Assembly: GCF_000934545.1 (NCBI RefSeq)
Contig: NZ_CP010554.1
Coordinates: 1,302,001 to 1,366,000, forward strand
Direction: 5' to 3'
Length of the DNA stretch: 64,000 bases
From: Rugosibacter aromaticivorans
GTDB lineage: Bacteria; Pseudomonadota; Gammaproteobacteria; Burkholderiales; Rhodocyclaceae
Part shown: piece after piece, positions 31,548 through 40,539 of the stretch
Position numbering within the stretch: the stretch's first letter is position 1
Layout of the letters: each line of letters starts with the position of its first letter
The notes under the pieces: model-generated
The model's database searches: none
What the model was told of the DNA's origin: nothing
The model's input: the letters and a program-made list of their open reading frames with translations, nothing else
Program-made: the position numbers and the translations under genes

Positions 31548-33080
31548 TCAAGCAACAGCGACAGGAATCTTGCCGATCTTCGCCCGCCATTCCTTTGGCC
31601 CGGTTTCGTGTACCGAGGCGCCAGTTGAATCCACGGCCACCGTCACGGGCATGTCCTTGACATCGAACTCGTAAATCGCTTCCATGCCGAGATCCGCAAA
31701 GCCCGCCACCCTGGCCGACTTGATCGCCTTGGCCACCAGATACGCCGCGCCGCCGACGGCCATCAGGTAGGCGGACTTGTTGTCCTTGATGGCTTCGATT
31801 GCTACCGGGCCGCGCTCGGATTTGCCTATCATGGCAATGAGGCCGGTTTGTTCCAGCATGGTGCGCGTGAACTTGTCCATGCGCGTGGCCGTGGTCGGCC
31901 CGGCCGGACCGACGACTTCATCGCGCACCGGATCGACCGGACCGACGTAGTAGATGACGCGGTTGGTAAAGTCGACCGGCAGTTTTTCGCCTCGAGCCAG
32001 CATGTCGGCAATGCGCTTGTGCGCGGCGTCCCGTCCGGTAAGCATTTTGCCGTTGAGGAGCAGTTTTTGCCCCGGCCTCCAGGCGGCAACTTGTTCGCGG
32101 GTCAGCATATCCAGATTCACGCTGGTGGCTGATTCTGTATCCGGCGTCCAGGTGACCGATGGCCAATCGGCCAGTTTGGGCGGATCAAGTTTGGCCGGGC
32201 CGGAGCCATCCAGATGGAAGTGAATGTGGCGCGTGGCGGCGCAGTTGGGAATCAGCGCCACCGGCAGATTGGCGGCATGCGTCGGATAGTCCAGCACCTT
32301 CACATCGAGCACGGTGGTGAGCCCGCCCAGCCCCTGCGCGCCGATGCCCAGCGCATTGACCTTGTCATGAATTTCCAGACGTAGTGCTTCCGTGCGCAGC
32401 AATTTTTCGCCGCGCGCGGCGCGGGCCTTGAGTTCGTGAATATTGCACGGCGCCATGATGGATTCTTTGGCCAGCAGCATGGCTTTTTCGGGCGTACCGC
32501 CGATGCCGATGCCCAAAATGCCCGGCGGACACCAGCCCGCGCCCATGGTGGGCACGGTTTTGAGTATCCATTCCACCAGATCGTCGGACGGATTCAGCAT
32601 GGCGAATTTGGTTTTCGCTTCCGAGCCGCCGCCCTTGGCGGCACAGATCACTTCGACGTGGTTCCCGGGAACGATCTCGTAATGCACCACGGCAGGCGTA
32701 TTGTCTTGCGTGCTTTTGCGTGCGCCGGCGGGGTCGGACAACACGGATGCGCGCAAGGGGTTGTCCGGATCAAGATAGGCTCGGCGCACGCCTTCATCGA
32801 CCATTTCTTGCAGTGATAGCGTGGCATCCCAGCGCACGTTCATGCCGACTTTGAGAAAGACGACGGCAATGCCCGTATCCTGGCAAATCGGACGGTGGCC
32901 TTCGGCGGCCATGCGGCTGTTGGTGAGAATCTGCGCGATGGCGTCTTTCGCGGCGGGCGATTCTTCGCGGTCATACGCTTCACCCAGGGCCCGGATAAAG
33001 TCAAGCGGATGGTAATAGCTGATGAACTGAAAAGCATCGGCGATGGACTGGATAAAGTCGTCTTGGCGAATCGGATTCAT
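31548..33080 (-). CDS. Fumarate hydratase, class I (iron-sulfur)
   Basis: [4Fe-4S] hydro-lyase of the TCA cycle interconverting fumarate and malate, 510 aa as a single chain like FumA/FumB. It shows the ICQDTGIAVVFLKVG motif, KGGGSEAKTKFAML, a cysteine-containing GAGWCPPGILGIGIGG, and the C-terminal beta-domain with VVGPAGPTTATRMDKFTRTML. The start ATG at 33078-33080 is preferred over the 60-bp-longer frame. A single-chain class I enzyme is oxygen-labile, common in bacteria of microoxic habitats. It lies between yqhA-like and murI on the same strand. Confidence 0.93.
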   Translation of the reverse strand: MNPIRQDDFIQSIADAFQFISYYHPLDFIRALGEAYDREESPAAKDAIAQILTNSRMAAEGHRPICQDTGIAVVFLKVGMNVRWDATLSLQEMVDEGVRRAYLDPDNPLRASVLSDPAGARKSTQDNTPAVVHYEIVPGNHVEVICAAKGGGSEAKTKFAMLNPSDDLVEWILKTVPTMGAGWCPPGILGIGIGGTPEKAMLLAKESIMAPCNIHELKARAARGEKLLRTEALRLEIHDKVNALGIGAQGLGGLTTVLDVKVLDYPTHAANLPVALIPNCAATRHIHFHLDGSGPAKLDPPKLADWPSVTWTPDTESATSVNLDMLTREQVAAWRPGQKLLLNGKMLTGRDAAHKRIADMLARGEKLPVDFTNRVIYYVGPVDPVRDEVVGPAGPTTATRMDKFTRTMLEQTGLIAMIGKSERGPVAIEAIKDNKSAYLMAVGGAAYLVAKAIKSARVAGFADLGMEAIYEFDVKDMPVTVAVDSTGASVHETGPKEWRAKIGKIPVAVA

Positions 33081-33129
33081 GAAAGTCTCGAAGGATGGGT
33101 CAATGGGCGGGTCAATCAGCGGATGAATT

Positions 33130-33654
33130 TCAGTGCGCACTCTTGCTGGACAGCAACGTGGTGGTCATGATGCGGTCGGTCCAGGCAATGGCCAGGGCCG
33201 AGATCAGGAACGACAAATGAATAGCCACCTGCCACAGGATGACCCGATCAGGCAGGTGCTCGGCATTGATGAACGATTTCAGCAGATGAATCGATGAAAT
33301 GCCGATCAGGGCGGTAGCCAGCTTGACCTTGAGTACACCGGCATTGACGTGCGAGAGCCATTCCGGCTGATCGGGATTGTCTTCGAGATCAAGCCGCGAG
33401 ACGAAGGTTTCATAGCCGCCGATGATGACCATGATGAGCAGGTTGGCGATCATCACCACGTCGATCAGACCGAGCACAATCAGCATCACCTGGGCTTCGT
33501 CCAGGCTGCCGACCCGGGATATCAAATTTGCCAGCTCGTGCATGAATTGATACACATACACGCCCTGTGCGGCAATCAGGCCAAGGTAGAGCGGGGCTTG
33601 CAGCCAGCGGCTCGCGAAGATGAGTTTTTCCAGGGGATTGATGAGGCGGTTCAT
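33130..33654 (-). CDS. YqhA/UPF0114 family membrane protein
   Basis: A 174-aa inner-membrane protein of the TIGR00645/UPF0114 family, with the N-terminal EKLIFASRWLQAPLYLGL and a LGLIDVVMIANLLIMVIIGGYETFVSRLD segment; four hydrophobic stretches. Molecular function is unknown. It is upstream of the fumarase gene with a 50-bp gap, likely co-transcribed. Confidence 0.88.
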   Translation of the reverse strand: MNRLINPLEKLIFASRWLQAPLYLGLIAAQGVYVYQFMHELANLISRVGSLDEAQVMLIVLGLIDVVMIANLLIMVIIGGYETFVSRLDLEDNPDQPEWLSHVNAGVLKVKLATALIGISSIHLLKSFINAEHLPDRVILWQVAIHLSFLISALAIAWTDRIMTTTLLSSKSAH

Positions 33655-33819
33655 GGTTCGGCAGGTGTGTTGGCCAGGGAAGCGATATTATCGCAGAGGA
33701 TTGTTCTCCAGGACACGTCGAAAAATCTGCTACGCTGTCTGATTGCTGCGTTGGATGGTATTCGCGCGCCCGTCTATTCACTCGTTAGACCCCTCTCACC
33801 GAGGGCAGGAGGTAATGCA

Positions 33820-34173
33820 ATGAAGGTCTTGCTTATTCTGAATAACGCGCCGTACGGTTCCGAGAAAACCTACAACGCCTTGCGTCTTGCGATGGCACTG
33901 CAAAAGGAACAACCGCAGACTGAAATTTACATTTTTCTGCTGGCAGACTCGGTCACGGCCGCCTTGCCTGTTCAGGTGACTCCTCAAGGGTACTACAACA
34001 TCGAGAGGATGCTTAAGGCTGTTATCGGGAAAGGTGGCCAAGTCAAAACTTGTGGAGCTTGCTCGGAAGCGCGTGGCATACAAAACTTGTCACTTCTCGA
34101 AGGAGTCGAAATCAGCACCATGAGTCAGCTGGCGCAATGGACTGCTGGGTCAGACAAAGTGTTGGTCTTTTAG
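33820..34173 (+). CDS. DsrE family protein
   Basis: A 117-aa cytoplasmic protein of the DsrE/YchN fold (sulfur-relay-like): MKVLLILNNAPYGSEKTYNALRLA start, KTCGACSEARG with a CxxC pair near residue 74, and a C-terminal WTAGSDKVLVF. The start is set by AGGAGG six bases upstream; the longer frame from 33349 runs antisense through yqhA and is not real. The exact sulfur or redox role is unknown. Confidence 0.87.
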   Translation: MKVLLILNNAPYGSEKTYNALRLAMALQKEQPQTEIYIFLLADSVTAALPVQVTPQGYYNIERMLKAVIGKGGQVKTCGACSEARGIQNLSLLEGVEISTMSQLAQWTAGSDKVLVF

Positions 34174-34240
34174 CGTAAAGGAGGCCCTCAGGTGTAACAT
34201 TTGGTCGTCCGAGGAAGATAAAAAAAGAGGTCAAAATGAG

Positions 34241-34471
34241 ATGAACTATGCAGGTGGGAGCGGGTGGATGGGCTTGGGCTGGATTTTCATGATTCTTGTC
34301 TGGGTACTGATTATTCTCGGCGTCGTCGCACTTGTTCGGTGGCTCGGGACGGGCAGCAGAGACCGCCATGAAGCACAGCGGAAAACGCCGCTCGAAATCC
34401 TCCAGGAACGTTATGCGCGTGGAGAGATCGAGCGGGAAGAGTATGAGCAGAAGCGCCGTGACCTTGCGTAG
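34241..34471 (+). CDS. SHOCT domain-containing small membrane protein
   Basis: A 76-aa protein with one transmembrane helix (residues 8-34, glycine/tryptophan-rich at its start) and a C-terminal SHOCT motif, PLEILQERYARGEIEREEYEQKRRDL. SHOCT domains are oligomerisation or tethering modules; no function can be assigned. A GAGGTCAAAATGAG leader precedes the start. Confidence 0.8.
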   Translation: MNYAGGSGWMGLGWIFMILVWVLIILGVVALVRWLGTGSRDRHEAQRKTPLEILQERYARGEIEREEYEQKRRDLA

Positions 34472-34575
34472 CCGCCAGGGCGTCAAGCCCAACTTGGTGC
34501 TCAAGCGGACGCGCCAAACGACGGCGTGCCGCTTGGTTTTACTTTAGCCCCGCACTCACCCTCAAAGGACTCTAC

Positions 34576-35220
34576 ATGCAGCCAAAAGAACACTGGGAAC
34601 GCGTGTATTCGACCAAGGCGTCTGACGCGGTGAGCTGGTTTCAAGCGCATGCAGCGCTGTCCTTGCGCTTGATCCGGGATACCGGAGTTCCGCGCTCAGC
34701 GTCCATCATGGATGTTGGTGGCGGAGCATCCACACTGGTGGATGATCTCTTGCTCGACGGATATACGGCACTGACCGTGCTCGACCTGTCGGCGGCGGCG
34801 CTCTCGGCCGCAAAGCGGCGCCTGGACTCGCGTGCTGCCGGCGTGCAATGGGTGGAAGCAAACATCACGACTGCTGCGCTTCCTGTCCATGCCTATGACG
34901 TATGGCACGACCAGGCAGTCTTCCACTTCCTGACTGCACCGGCCGAACGGCAGGCCTACGTTGAAGCCGTCCTGCGTTCGGTCAAGCCGAGCGGACAAGT
35001 CATCGTTGCCACCTTTGACGAAGACGGCCCTGCACAATGCAGTGGCTTGCCGGTCATGCGCTACAGTGCCAATGAGCTGCATACCGAGTTCGGGTCCTCC
35101 TTCATCTTGCTTCAGCACGAGAAAGAAGAACACCGCACACTCTTTGGCACCGTGCAGAAGTGTGTCTATTGCCATTGCCGCAAATCCTCTTCGTGTGATC
35201 ATTCGCATGCACGCACTTGA
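34576..35220 (+). CDS. Class I SAM-dependent methyltransferase
   Basis: A 214-aa Rossmann-fold methyltransferase: HWERVYSTKASDAVSWFQ N-terminus, SAM motif I IMDVGGGASTLVDDLL near residue 45, acidic motif II TVLDLS, and VWHDQAVFHFLT. The C-terminus is cysteine/histidine-rich (CVYCHCRKSSSCDHSH), a possible metal site. The substrate is unknown. It overlaps the next gene by 14 bp, so the two are probably co-translated. Confidence 0.83.
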   Translation: MQPKEHWERVYSTKASDAVSWFQAHAALSLRLIRDTGVPRSASIMDVGGGASTLVDDLLLDGYTALTVLDLSAAALSAAKRRLDSRAAGVQWVEANITTAALPVHAYDVWHDQAVFHFLTAPAERQAYVEAVLRSVKPSGQVIVATFDEDGPAQCSGLPVMRYSANELHTEFGSSFILLQHEKEEHRTLFGTVQKCVYCHCRKSSSCDHSHART

Positions 35221-35668
35221 GCTCAGGATTCCACCGCCGGCGGTTGCGGTGCTGATTGCAGGCGCCATGTGGGGAATTTCTTTGCTTGCCCCATGGTTTG
35301 AAGTGCCCGCCGTCATTCGTGTAGCCGCAGCGGTAACAATCGCTCTGGCTGGTGGTGGCCTCAGCCTCGCAGGTGTCACCGCGTTCCGGCGCGTGAGCAC
35401 GACGGTCAACCCAATGAAGCCGGAAATGACATCTTCGCTAGTTTGCTCAGGCATTTACAGCGTTACCCGAAATCCCATGTACGTAGGTCTTCTCTTCTTT
35501 CTCGTCGCATGGGCAGTATTTCTGTCTTCTGCCTGGGCGGCGTTTGGGCCGTTGGCTTTTGTGCTCTACATAAACCGGTTTCAAATCGAACCCGAAGAAA
35601 GAGTGCTTTCAGCCATGTTCGGCACTGGCTACTCCGCTTACAAATCAAAAGTTCGCCGGTGGCTGTGA
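35207..35668 (+). CDS. Isoprenylcysteine carboxyl methyltransferase-like membrane protein
   Basis: A 153-aa integral membrane methyltransferase-like protein of the ICMT/PEMT family, with four hydrophobic segments, the SAM-site signature GIYSVTRNPMYVG near residue 82 and a C-terminal EPEERVLSAMFGTGYSAYKSKVRRWL. The native substrate in bacteria is generally not an isoprenylated protein. The start at 35207 overlaps the preceding methyltransferase. Confidence 0.82.
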   Translation: MHALELRIPPPAVAVLIAGAMWGISLLAPWFEVPAVIRVAAAVTIALAGGGLSLAGVTAFRRVSTTVNPMKPEMTSSLVCSGIYSVTRNPMYVGLLFFLVAWAVFLSSAWAAFGPLAFVLYINRFQIEPEERVLSAMFGTGYSAYKSKVRRWL

Positions 35669-35695
35669 GGCATAGCCCCGCGTTCCGGCCGATGG

Positions 35696-35716
35696 GCACA
35701 CGGTTGTGCTTTTTTT
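35696..35716 (+). terminator. Short terminator-like hairpin
   Basis: GCACA-CGGT-TGTGC followed by seven T. The stem is only 5 bp, so efficiency is doubtful. Confidence 0.45.
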
Positions 35717-35924
35717 CCGGCCGCTGAACTCGAGCGCAAGTCTCCGTTGATGCGTTCGTTTGCCTTGCACTTAGAAAATGTTGGCCACCGTTTCGCGATG
35801 CGCCTCTTTAGTCATTCGCCGCCTCGCGCCATTCCGCATCCCGGGTTGGGTGAAGTTAGAATAGTGCGCATCAGGCAATCTTTAAATTTTGATTTTGGAT
35901 CATCACTACAGAGAGGAGAAACCC

Positions 35925-37904
35925 ATGTCCGCAGGTGAAACAGGGCGTAGCACACATCTTTATCCGCCTTCGGCAGAGGTGGTCAAAAAGGCCACCATTT
36001 CAGGCATGGCGGCCTATCAGGCCTTGTGCCGTGAGGCGGAGCAGGACTACACCGGCTATTGGGCGCGCTTGGCCAAAGAGCACGTCAGCTGGCAAAAACC
36101 ATTCACGCAGGTGCTGGATGAATCCAATGCGCCGTTTTACCAATGGTTCGCGGATGGCCGGCTGAATGTCTCGTATAACTGCCTTGATCGCCATGTCGAC
36201 GCCGGCCTGGGCGGCAAGGTTGCGCTGATTTTTGAAGCCGACGATGGCCAGGTCACCCGGGTGACGTACAAGGATTTGCTGGGTCGTGTCGCCAGATTCG
36301 CTAATGGGCTGAAGGCGCGCGGCATCAGGAAAGGCGATCGGGTTCTGATCTATATGCCGATGTCGGTGGAAGGCGTGGTGGCCATGCAGGCCTGTGCCCG
36401 CATCGGGGCCATTCATTCGGTCGTGTTTGGCGGCTTTTCGGCCAAGAGCGTGCACGAACGCATTCGGGATGCCGGCACGGTCGCCGTGATTACCGCCGAC
36501 GAACAATACCGGGGCGGTAAAAATCTGCCGTTGAAGTCCGTCGTGGATGAAAGCCTTGCGCTGGGCGGCTGCGATTCCGTCAGGACCGTGATTGTCTATC
36601 GCCGCACCGGCGGCACGTGCGCCATGGTGGCAGGCCGCGACGTGCCGTGGGAAGAAGTTGTCGCCGGCCAGCCGGAAATCTGCGAGCCGGAGTGGGTCGA
36701 TGCCGAACACCCGCTGTTTCTGTTGTATACCTCGGGTTCCACCGGCCAGCCGAAAGGCGTGCAGCACAGCTCGGGCGGCTATTTGCTGCATGCCATCCTG
36801 ACCACCAAGTGGACTTTCGATCTTAAGCCGGACGATGTTTTCTGGTGTACCGCCGACATCGGCTGGGTGACGGGGCATACCTATGTGGCGTATGGCCCGC
36901 TGGCATGCGGCGGCACGCAAATTGTTTTTGAAGGCGTGCCCGTGTACCCGGATGCGGGGCGCTTCTGGCGCATGATTCAGGATCACAAGGTCAGTATTTT
37001 CTACACGGCGCCGACGGCGATCCGTTCGCTGATCAAAGCCGCCGAAACAACACCGGCCGTGCATCCGTCGAAGTATGACCTGTCGTCGCTGCGCCTGCTG
37101 GGCTCGGTCGGCGAGCCGATCAATCCGGCGGCGTGGGAGTGGTATTACGAGCACATTGGCGGTGGCCGCTGCCCCATTGTTGACACCTTCTGGCAAACCG
37201 AAACCGGCGGCCACATGATTACCCCGCTGCCGGGCGTCACGACGCTGGTGCCGGGCTCCTGCACCTTGCCGTTCCCCGGCATTCAGGCGGCTGTTGTCGA
37301 TGAAGCCGGGCATGAGCTTGAATGGGGCAAGAGTGGCATTCTGGTGGTGACCAAGCCCTGGCCGTCGATGATACGTACCATCTGGGGCGATCCCGAGCGG
37401 TTTAAAAAGTCCTATTTCCCGCAGGATTTCCATGGCAAGCTTTACCTTGCGGGCGACGGCGCCAGCCGGGATGCTGAAACCGGCTATTTCACTATTACCG
37501 GACGCATCGATGATGTGCTGAATATCTCCGGACATCGCATGGGCACCATGGAAATTGAATCGGCCCTGGTGTCCAATCCGCTGGTGGCCGAAGCCGCTGT
37601 GGTAGGCCGCCCCGATGATGTGACGGGCGAAGCGATCTGCGCCTTTGTGGTATTGAAGCGGGCGCGTCCCGCAGCGGAGGAGGCAAAGAACATCGCCAAC
37701 GACTTGCGCAACTGGGTCGCCAAGGAAATCGGCCCCATTGCCAAGCCAAAGGAAATCCGTTTCGGCGACAACCTGCCCAAAACGCGGTCCGGAAAAATCA
37801 TGCGCCGCCTGCTGCGCAGCCTGGCGAAAGGCGAGGCGATCACGCAGGATGTGTCGACGCTGGAAAATCCGCAGATTCTGGATCAGCTCAAGCAGGCATC
37901 GTGA
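35925..37904 (+). CDS. acs: Acetyl-CoA synthetase
   Basis: AMP-forming acetate-CoA ligase, 659 aa from the ATG at 35925 behind GAGAGGAGAAAC. Adenylate-forming motifs visible are [58 protein letters not shown] and the C-terminal [11 protein letters not shown] with the regulatory, acetylatable lysine. It feeds acetate, including that released by aromatic meta-cleavage, into the TCA cycle. That link is inference, since the gene lies outside the aromatic block. Base composition is visibly more GC-rich than that block. Confidence 0.95.
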   Translation: MSAGETGRSTHLYPPSAEVVKKATISGMAAYQALCREAEQDYTGYWARLAKEHVSWQKPFTQVLDESNAPFYQWFADGRLNVSYNCLDRHVDAGLGGKVALIFEADDGQVTRVTYKDLLGRVARFANGLKARGIRKGDRVLIYMPMSVEGVVAMQACARIGAIHSVVFGGFSAKSVHERIRDAGTVAVITADEQYRGGKNLPLKSVVDESLALGGCDSVRTVIVYRRTGGTCAMVAGRDVPWEEVVAGQPEICEPEWVDAEHPLFLLYTSGSTGQPKGVQHSSGGYLLHAILTTKWTFDLKPDDVFWCTADIGWVTGHTYVAYGPLACGGTQIVFEGVPVYPDAGRFWRMIQDHKVSIFYTAPTAIRSLIKAAETTPAVHPSKYDLSSLRLLGSVGEPINPAAWEWYYEHIGGGRCPIVDTFWQTETGGHMITPLPGVTTLVPGSCTLPFPGIQAAVVDEAGHELEWGKSGILVVTKPWPSMIRTIWGDPERFKKSYFPQDFHGKLYLAGDGASRDAETGYFTITGRIDDVLNISGHRMGTMEIESALVSNPLVAEAAVVGRPDDVTGEAICAFVVLKRARPAAEEAKNIANDLRNWVAKEIGPIAKPKEIRFGDNLPKTRSGKIMRRLLRSLAKGEAITQDVSTLENPQILDQLKQAS

Positions 37905-37960
37905 GTTTGGCTGGCGGATGCGTTGCGCATCCGCTGCAGGAGAAATTTTTGAATAATTCA

Positions 37961-38695
37961 ATGAATAAATTTATGAGTGAACCGATGGCTATGGATGCAG
38001 GTGCTATGGATGCAGGCGTGGTGCAGGCTGCAGTGGATGCAGTGATGCTGGGAAGAAAGTCGGTGCGTGCCTATTTGCCCAGGGAAGTGCCGCGCGAAAT
38101 GATTGCCGATCTGTTGCGGATGGCGGCCCGCGCGCCCTCGGGAACCAACACGCAGCCATGGCATGTCCATGTGCTGAGCGGCGAGACGCGCAACCGGCTG
38201 GTCGCCGAAGCGTGCCGTGCGTTCGATGCGGGCGATACCAGCCACCAGCCCGAGTATGACTATTACCCGAAGGAATTTTTCGACCCCTATCTGGCGCGCC
38301 GCCGCAAGGTCGGCTGGGATCTTTACGGTCTGCTGGGCATCGCCAAGGGCGAGAACGAAAAGATTCGCGCCCAGCACCGCAAAAACTATGAGCTGTTTGG
38401 CGCACCGGTAGCGCTGATGTTCGTCATCGATCGCCGCATGGCGATGGGCAGCTGGCTTGATTTCGGCATGTTCTTGCAGGGCGTCATGCTCGCTGCCCGT
38501 GCCCGCGGGCTGGATACTTGTCCGCAGGCGGCATGGATCGATTACCACCGCATCGTCGGCAAGATTCTCGGCTTGGGTGCACAAGATCAGTTGGTGTGCG
38601 GCATGGCACTGGGCTATGCCGATCCAGCTGCTGTTGTGAACACGCTCGTGACTGAACGCGCCAAACTGGAGGAATTTGTCCGTTTTCATGACTGA
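37961..38695 (+). CDS. Nitroreductase family protein
   Basis: FMN-dependent NAD(P)H oxidoreductase family, 244 aa from ATG 37961. A TTG at 37949, closer to the AGGAG, is an alternative start. The FMN-binding N-terminal block RKSVRAYLPREVPREMIADLL and ARAPSGTNTQPWHVHVL is intact, and the C-terminal GLDTCPQAAW and LVCGMALGYAD are typical of the group including NfnB-like enzymes. The substrate is unknown: it could reduce nitroaromatics, quinones or flavins. hslR begins just before its stop. Confidence 0.88.
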   Translation: MNKFMSEPMAMDAGAMDAGVVQAAVDAVMLGRKSVRAYLPREVPREMIADLLRMAARAPSGTNTQPWHVHVLSGETRNRLVAEACRAFDAGDTSHQPEYDYYPKEFFDPYLARRRKVGWDLYGLLGIAKGENEKIRAQHRKNYELFGAPVALMFVIDRRMAMGSWLDFGMFLQGVMLAARARGLDTCPQAAWIDYHRIVGKILGLGAQDQLVCGMALGYADPAAVVNTLVTERAKLEEFVRFHD

Positions 38696-39080
38696 TGCGC
38701 CGGACCCGCCACAGCAACGCATCGACAAGTGGCTGTGGGCGGCGCGCTTTTGCAAAACGCGCCGTCTGGCTGCCGATGCAGTCGATGGCGGCAAGGTGAA
38801 ACTGAATGGTCAGCCTGTCAAGCCGTCGCGCGAACTCAAATGCGGGGACAAGCTGGAAATTGCGCTTGGCGAGCTGCGCTGGGTCGTTTGTGTGCGTGGC
38901 ATCAACCGCCAGCGCCGCCCCGCAACCGAGGCGCGGTTGCTCTATGAAGAAAGCCCGGAGAGCATCGCCCGGCGTGCGCAGCAGCAGGAAATCGGCAAAC
39001 TTGCGCCCATGCCGGGGGCTGCTCTCAAGGGCCGGCCGACAAAAAAGGCCGGGCGTCTGATACGTGGTTTCAATGAGTAA
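38688..39080 (+). CDS. hslR: Hsp15-like S4-domain RNA-binding protein
   Basis: Heat-shock protein 15 family, binding 50S subunits that carry stalled nascent chains. It is 130 aa with the S4 domain at the N-terminus (RIDKWLWAARFCKTRRLAADAVDGGKVKLNG) and a basic C-terminal tail (GRPTKKAGRLIRGF). The ATG at 38688 overlaps the nitroreductase stop by a few bases; an ATG at 38676 is possible. Confidence 0.9.
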   Translation: MTDAPDPPQQRIDKWLWAARFCKTRRLAADAVDGGKVKLNGQPVKPSRELKCGDKLEIALGELRWVVCVRGINRQRRPATEARLLYEESPESIARRAQQQEIGKLAPMPGAALKGRPTKKAGRLIRGFNE

Positions 39081-39134
39081 AGTGAGCCTGTTGCAAGTGA
39101 TACCCTGCACTGTGCTATTGGGCTGGAGCAGCGA

Positions 39135-40487
39135 ATGGAAATGACGATTGCGTTGGTCATCGGGCTCCTGCTGGGCGGCGGTTTGGTGGCCTTTGTCCTG
39201 AATTCCCGGCTACGCGACGTGCAAGCGCGGCTGGTCACGCGCGAAACCGAACTCGCGGTTCTCCGTGAAGAAAAGTCGGCGCTGGCGATACGCTGCGCAG
39301 CGCTGGAAACGGCGCTGGAAAAGGACAGGGCGCTGTTCGCCGAGCGGCAAGCGACGCTGGAAGCCGCGCGCGACAGTTTCGCCGATGCCTTCAAGGTGAT
39401 CTCGGCGGACGCGCTGGCGAAGAACAACCAGTCTTTCCTCGAACTCGCCCGCGCCACGCTGGAAGCGCAGCAGGCTGCCGCTCTGGCCGCTTCAAAAACT
39501 GATCTGGACAAGCGCCAGCAAACCATTGCTGAAATGGTGGTGCCCGTCAAGGCGACGCTGGAGAAATTCGAGCTGCAAATCGGCAACATCGAAAAGCAGC
39601 GCATTGACGCCTACGCCACGCTGACCGAACAGGTGCGCCAGATGGCCGAAGCGCAGGGCGCGCTGCGCGCCGAGACCGGCAATCTGGTCAAGGCGCTGCG
39701 CGCACCGCAAACGCGCGGCCGCTGGGGCGAGCTGCAATTAAAGCGCGTGGTCGAGATGGCCGGCATGCTCGATCACTGCGATTTCTTCGAGCAGGAAAGC
39801 ACGAACACCGAAGAAGGCCGCCTGCGCCCCGACCTCATCGTTAAACTGCCCGGTGGCAAGAACATCGTGGTCGATGCCAAGGCGCCGCTGGCCGCCTACC
39901 TTGAGGCGCTCGAAGCGACCGACGAAAACGAAAAGAAAAGGAAGCTCGCCGACCATGCGCGGCAAGTGCGCGACCATCTCGTCAAGCTCGGCCGCAAGGC
40001 CTATTGGGAACAGTTCCAGCCGACGCCGGATTTCGTCGTGCTGTTTCTGCCCGGCGAAATGTTCTATTCCGCCGCGCTCGAAGCCGACCCCTCACTGATC
40101 GAAGCCGGCGTCGATGCACGCGTCATCCTCGCCACGCCGACCACGCTAATCGCGCTGTTGCGCGCCGTCGCCTACGGCTGGACGCAGCAGGCGCTGACCG
40201 AAAATGCCGAACGCATCAGCGCGCTGGGGCGCGAGTTATATGAGCGCATCGCGACGCTGGCCGAGCACTGGGCCGGCGTTGGCAAAAACCTCAACGAAGC
40301 CGTTTCCGCCTATAACAAATCCGTCGCCACGCTCGAATCGCGCGTACTGGTTACCGCACGCAAATTCCGCGAACTCAAAGTGACGGGTGAGGACAAAGAA
40401 ATCCGCGACCTCAATCCCATCGAAGCACAGCCGCGTGCGGTGCAGGCAATCGAGTTGTTGCTGAATAACGAAAATAACCACACTTAA
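39135..40487 (+). CDS. rmuC: DNA recombination protein RmuC
   Basis: A 450-aa RmuC-family protein implicated in limiting inversions at short inverted repeats. It has an N-terminal membrane-anchoring helix (residues 5-24), a long coiled coil to about residue 180 and the conserved nuclease-like core (RGRWGELQLKRVVEMAGM, RPDLIVKLPGGKNIVVDAKAPL, YAYGWTQQ-like region). A near-copy of the dispersed 25-bp repeat lies inside the coding sequence at 39271-39295. Confidence 0.93.
   Translation: MEMTIALVIGLLLGGGLVAFVLNSRLRDVQARLVTRETELAVLREEKSALAIRCAALETALEKDRALFAERQATLEAARDSFADAFKVISADALAKNNQSFLELARATLEAQQAAALAASKTDLDKRQQTIAEMVVPVKATLEKFELQIGNIEKQRIDAYATLTEQVRQMAEAQGALRAETGNLVKALRAPQTRGRWGELQLKRVVEMAGMLDHCDFFEQESTNTEEGRLRPDLIVKLPGGKNIVVDAKAPLAAYLEALEATDENEKKRKLADHARQVRDHLVKLGRKAYWEQFQPTPDFVVLFLPGEMFYSAALEADPSLIEAGVDARVILATPTTLIALLRAVAYGWTQQALTENAERISALGRELYERIATLAEHWAGVGKNLNEAVSAYNKSVATLESRVLVTARKFRELKVTGEDKEIRDLNPIEAQPRAVQAIELLLNNENNHT
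39271..39295 (+). repeat. Dispersed repeat, coding near-copy in rmuC
   Basis: AAAAGTCGGCGCTGG then CGATACGCTG, shared almost exactly with the intergenic copy at 51212-51237. Confidence 0.45.
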
Positions 40488-40539
40488 TGGGCACACATCC
40501 GGGCTCGCGATTGTGTCGCCACGCATGTTTTATTAAGAC

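Noticed and set aside
33349..33819. 5' extension of the DsrE-like frame
   Set aside because: It is antisense to yqhA-like; the true start at 33820 has a strong Shine-Dalgarno.
36000..37961. 653-codon open frame on the minus strand opposite acs
   Set aside because: Acs motifs on the plus strand are unmistakable; the antisense frame exists because of the GC-rich third positions and shows no domain.
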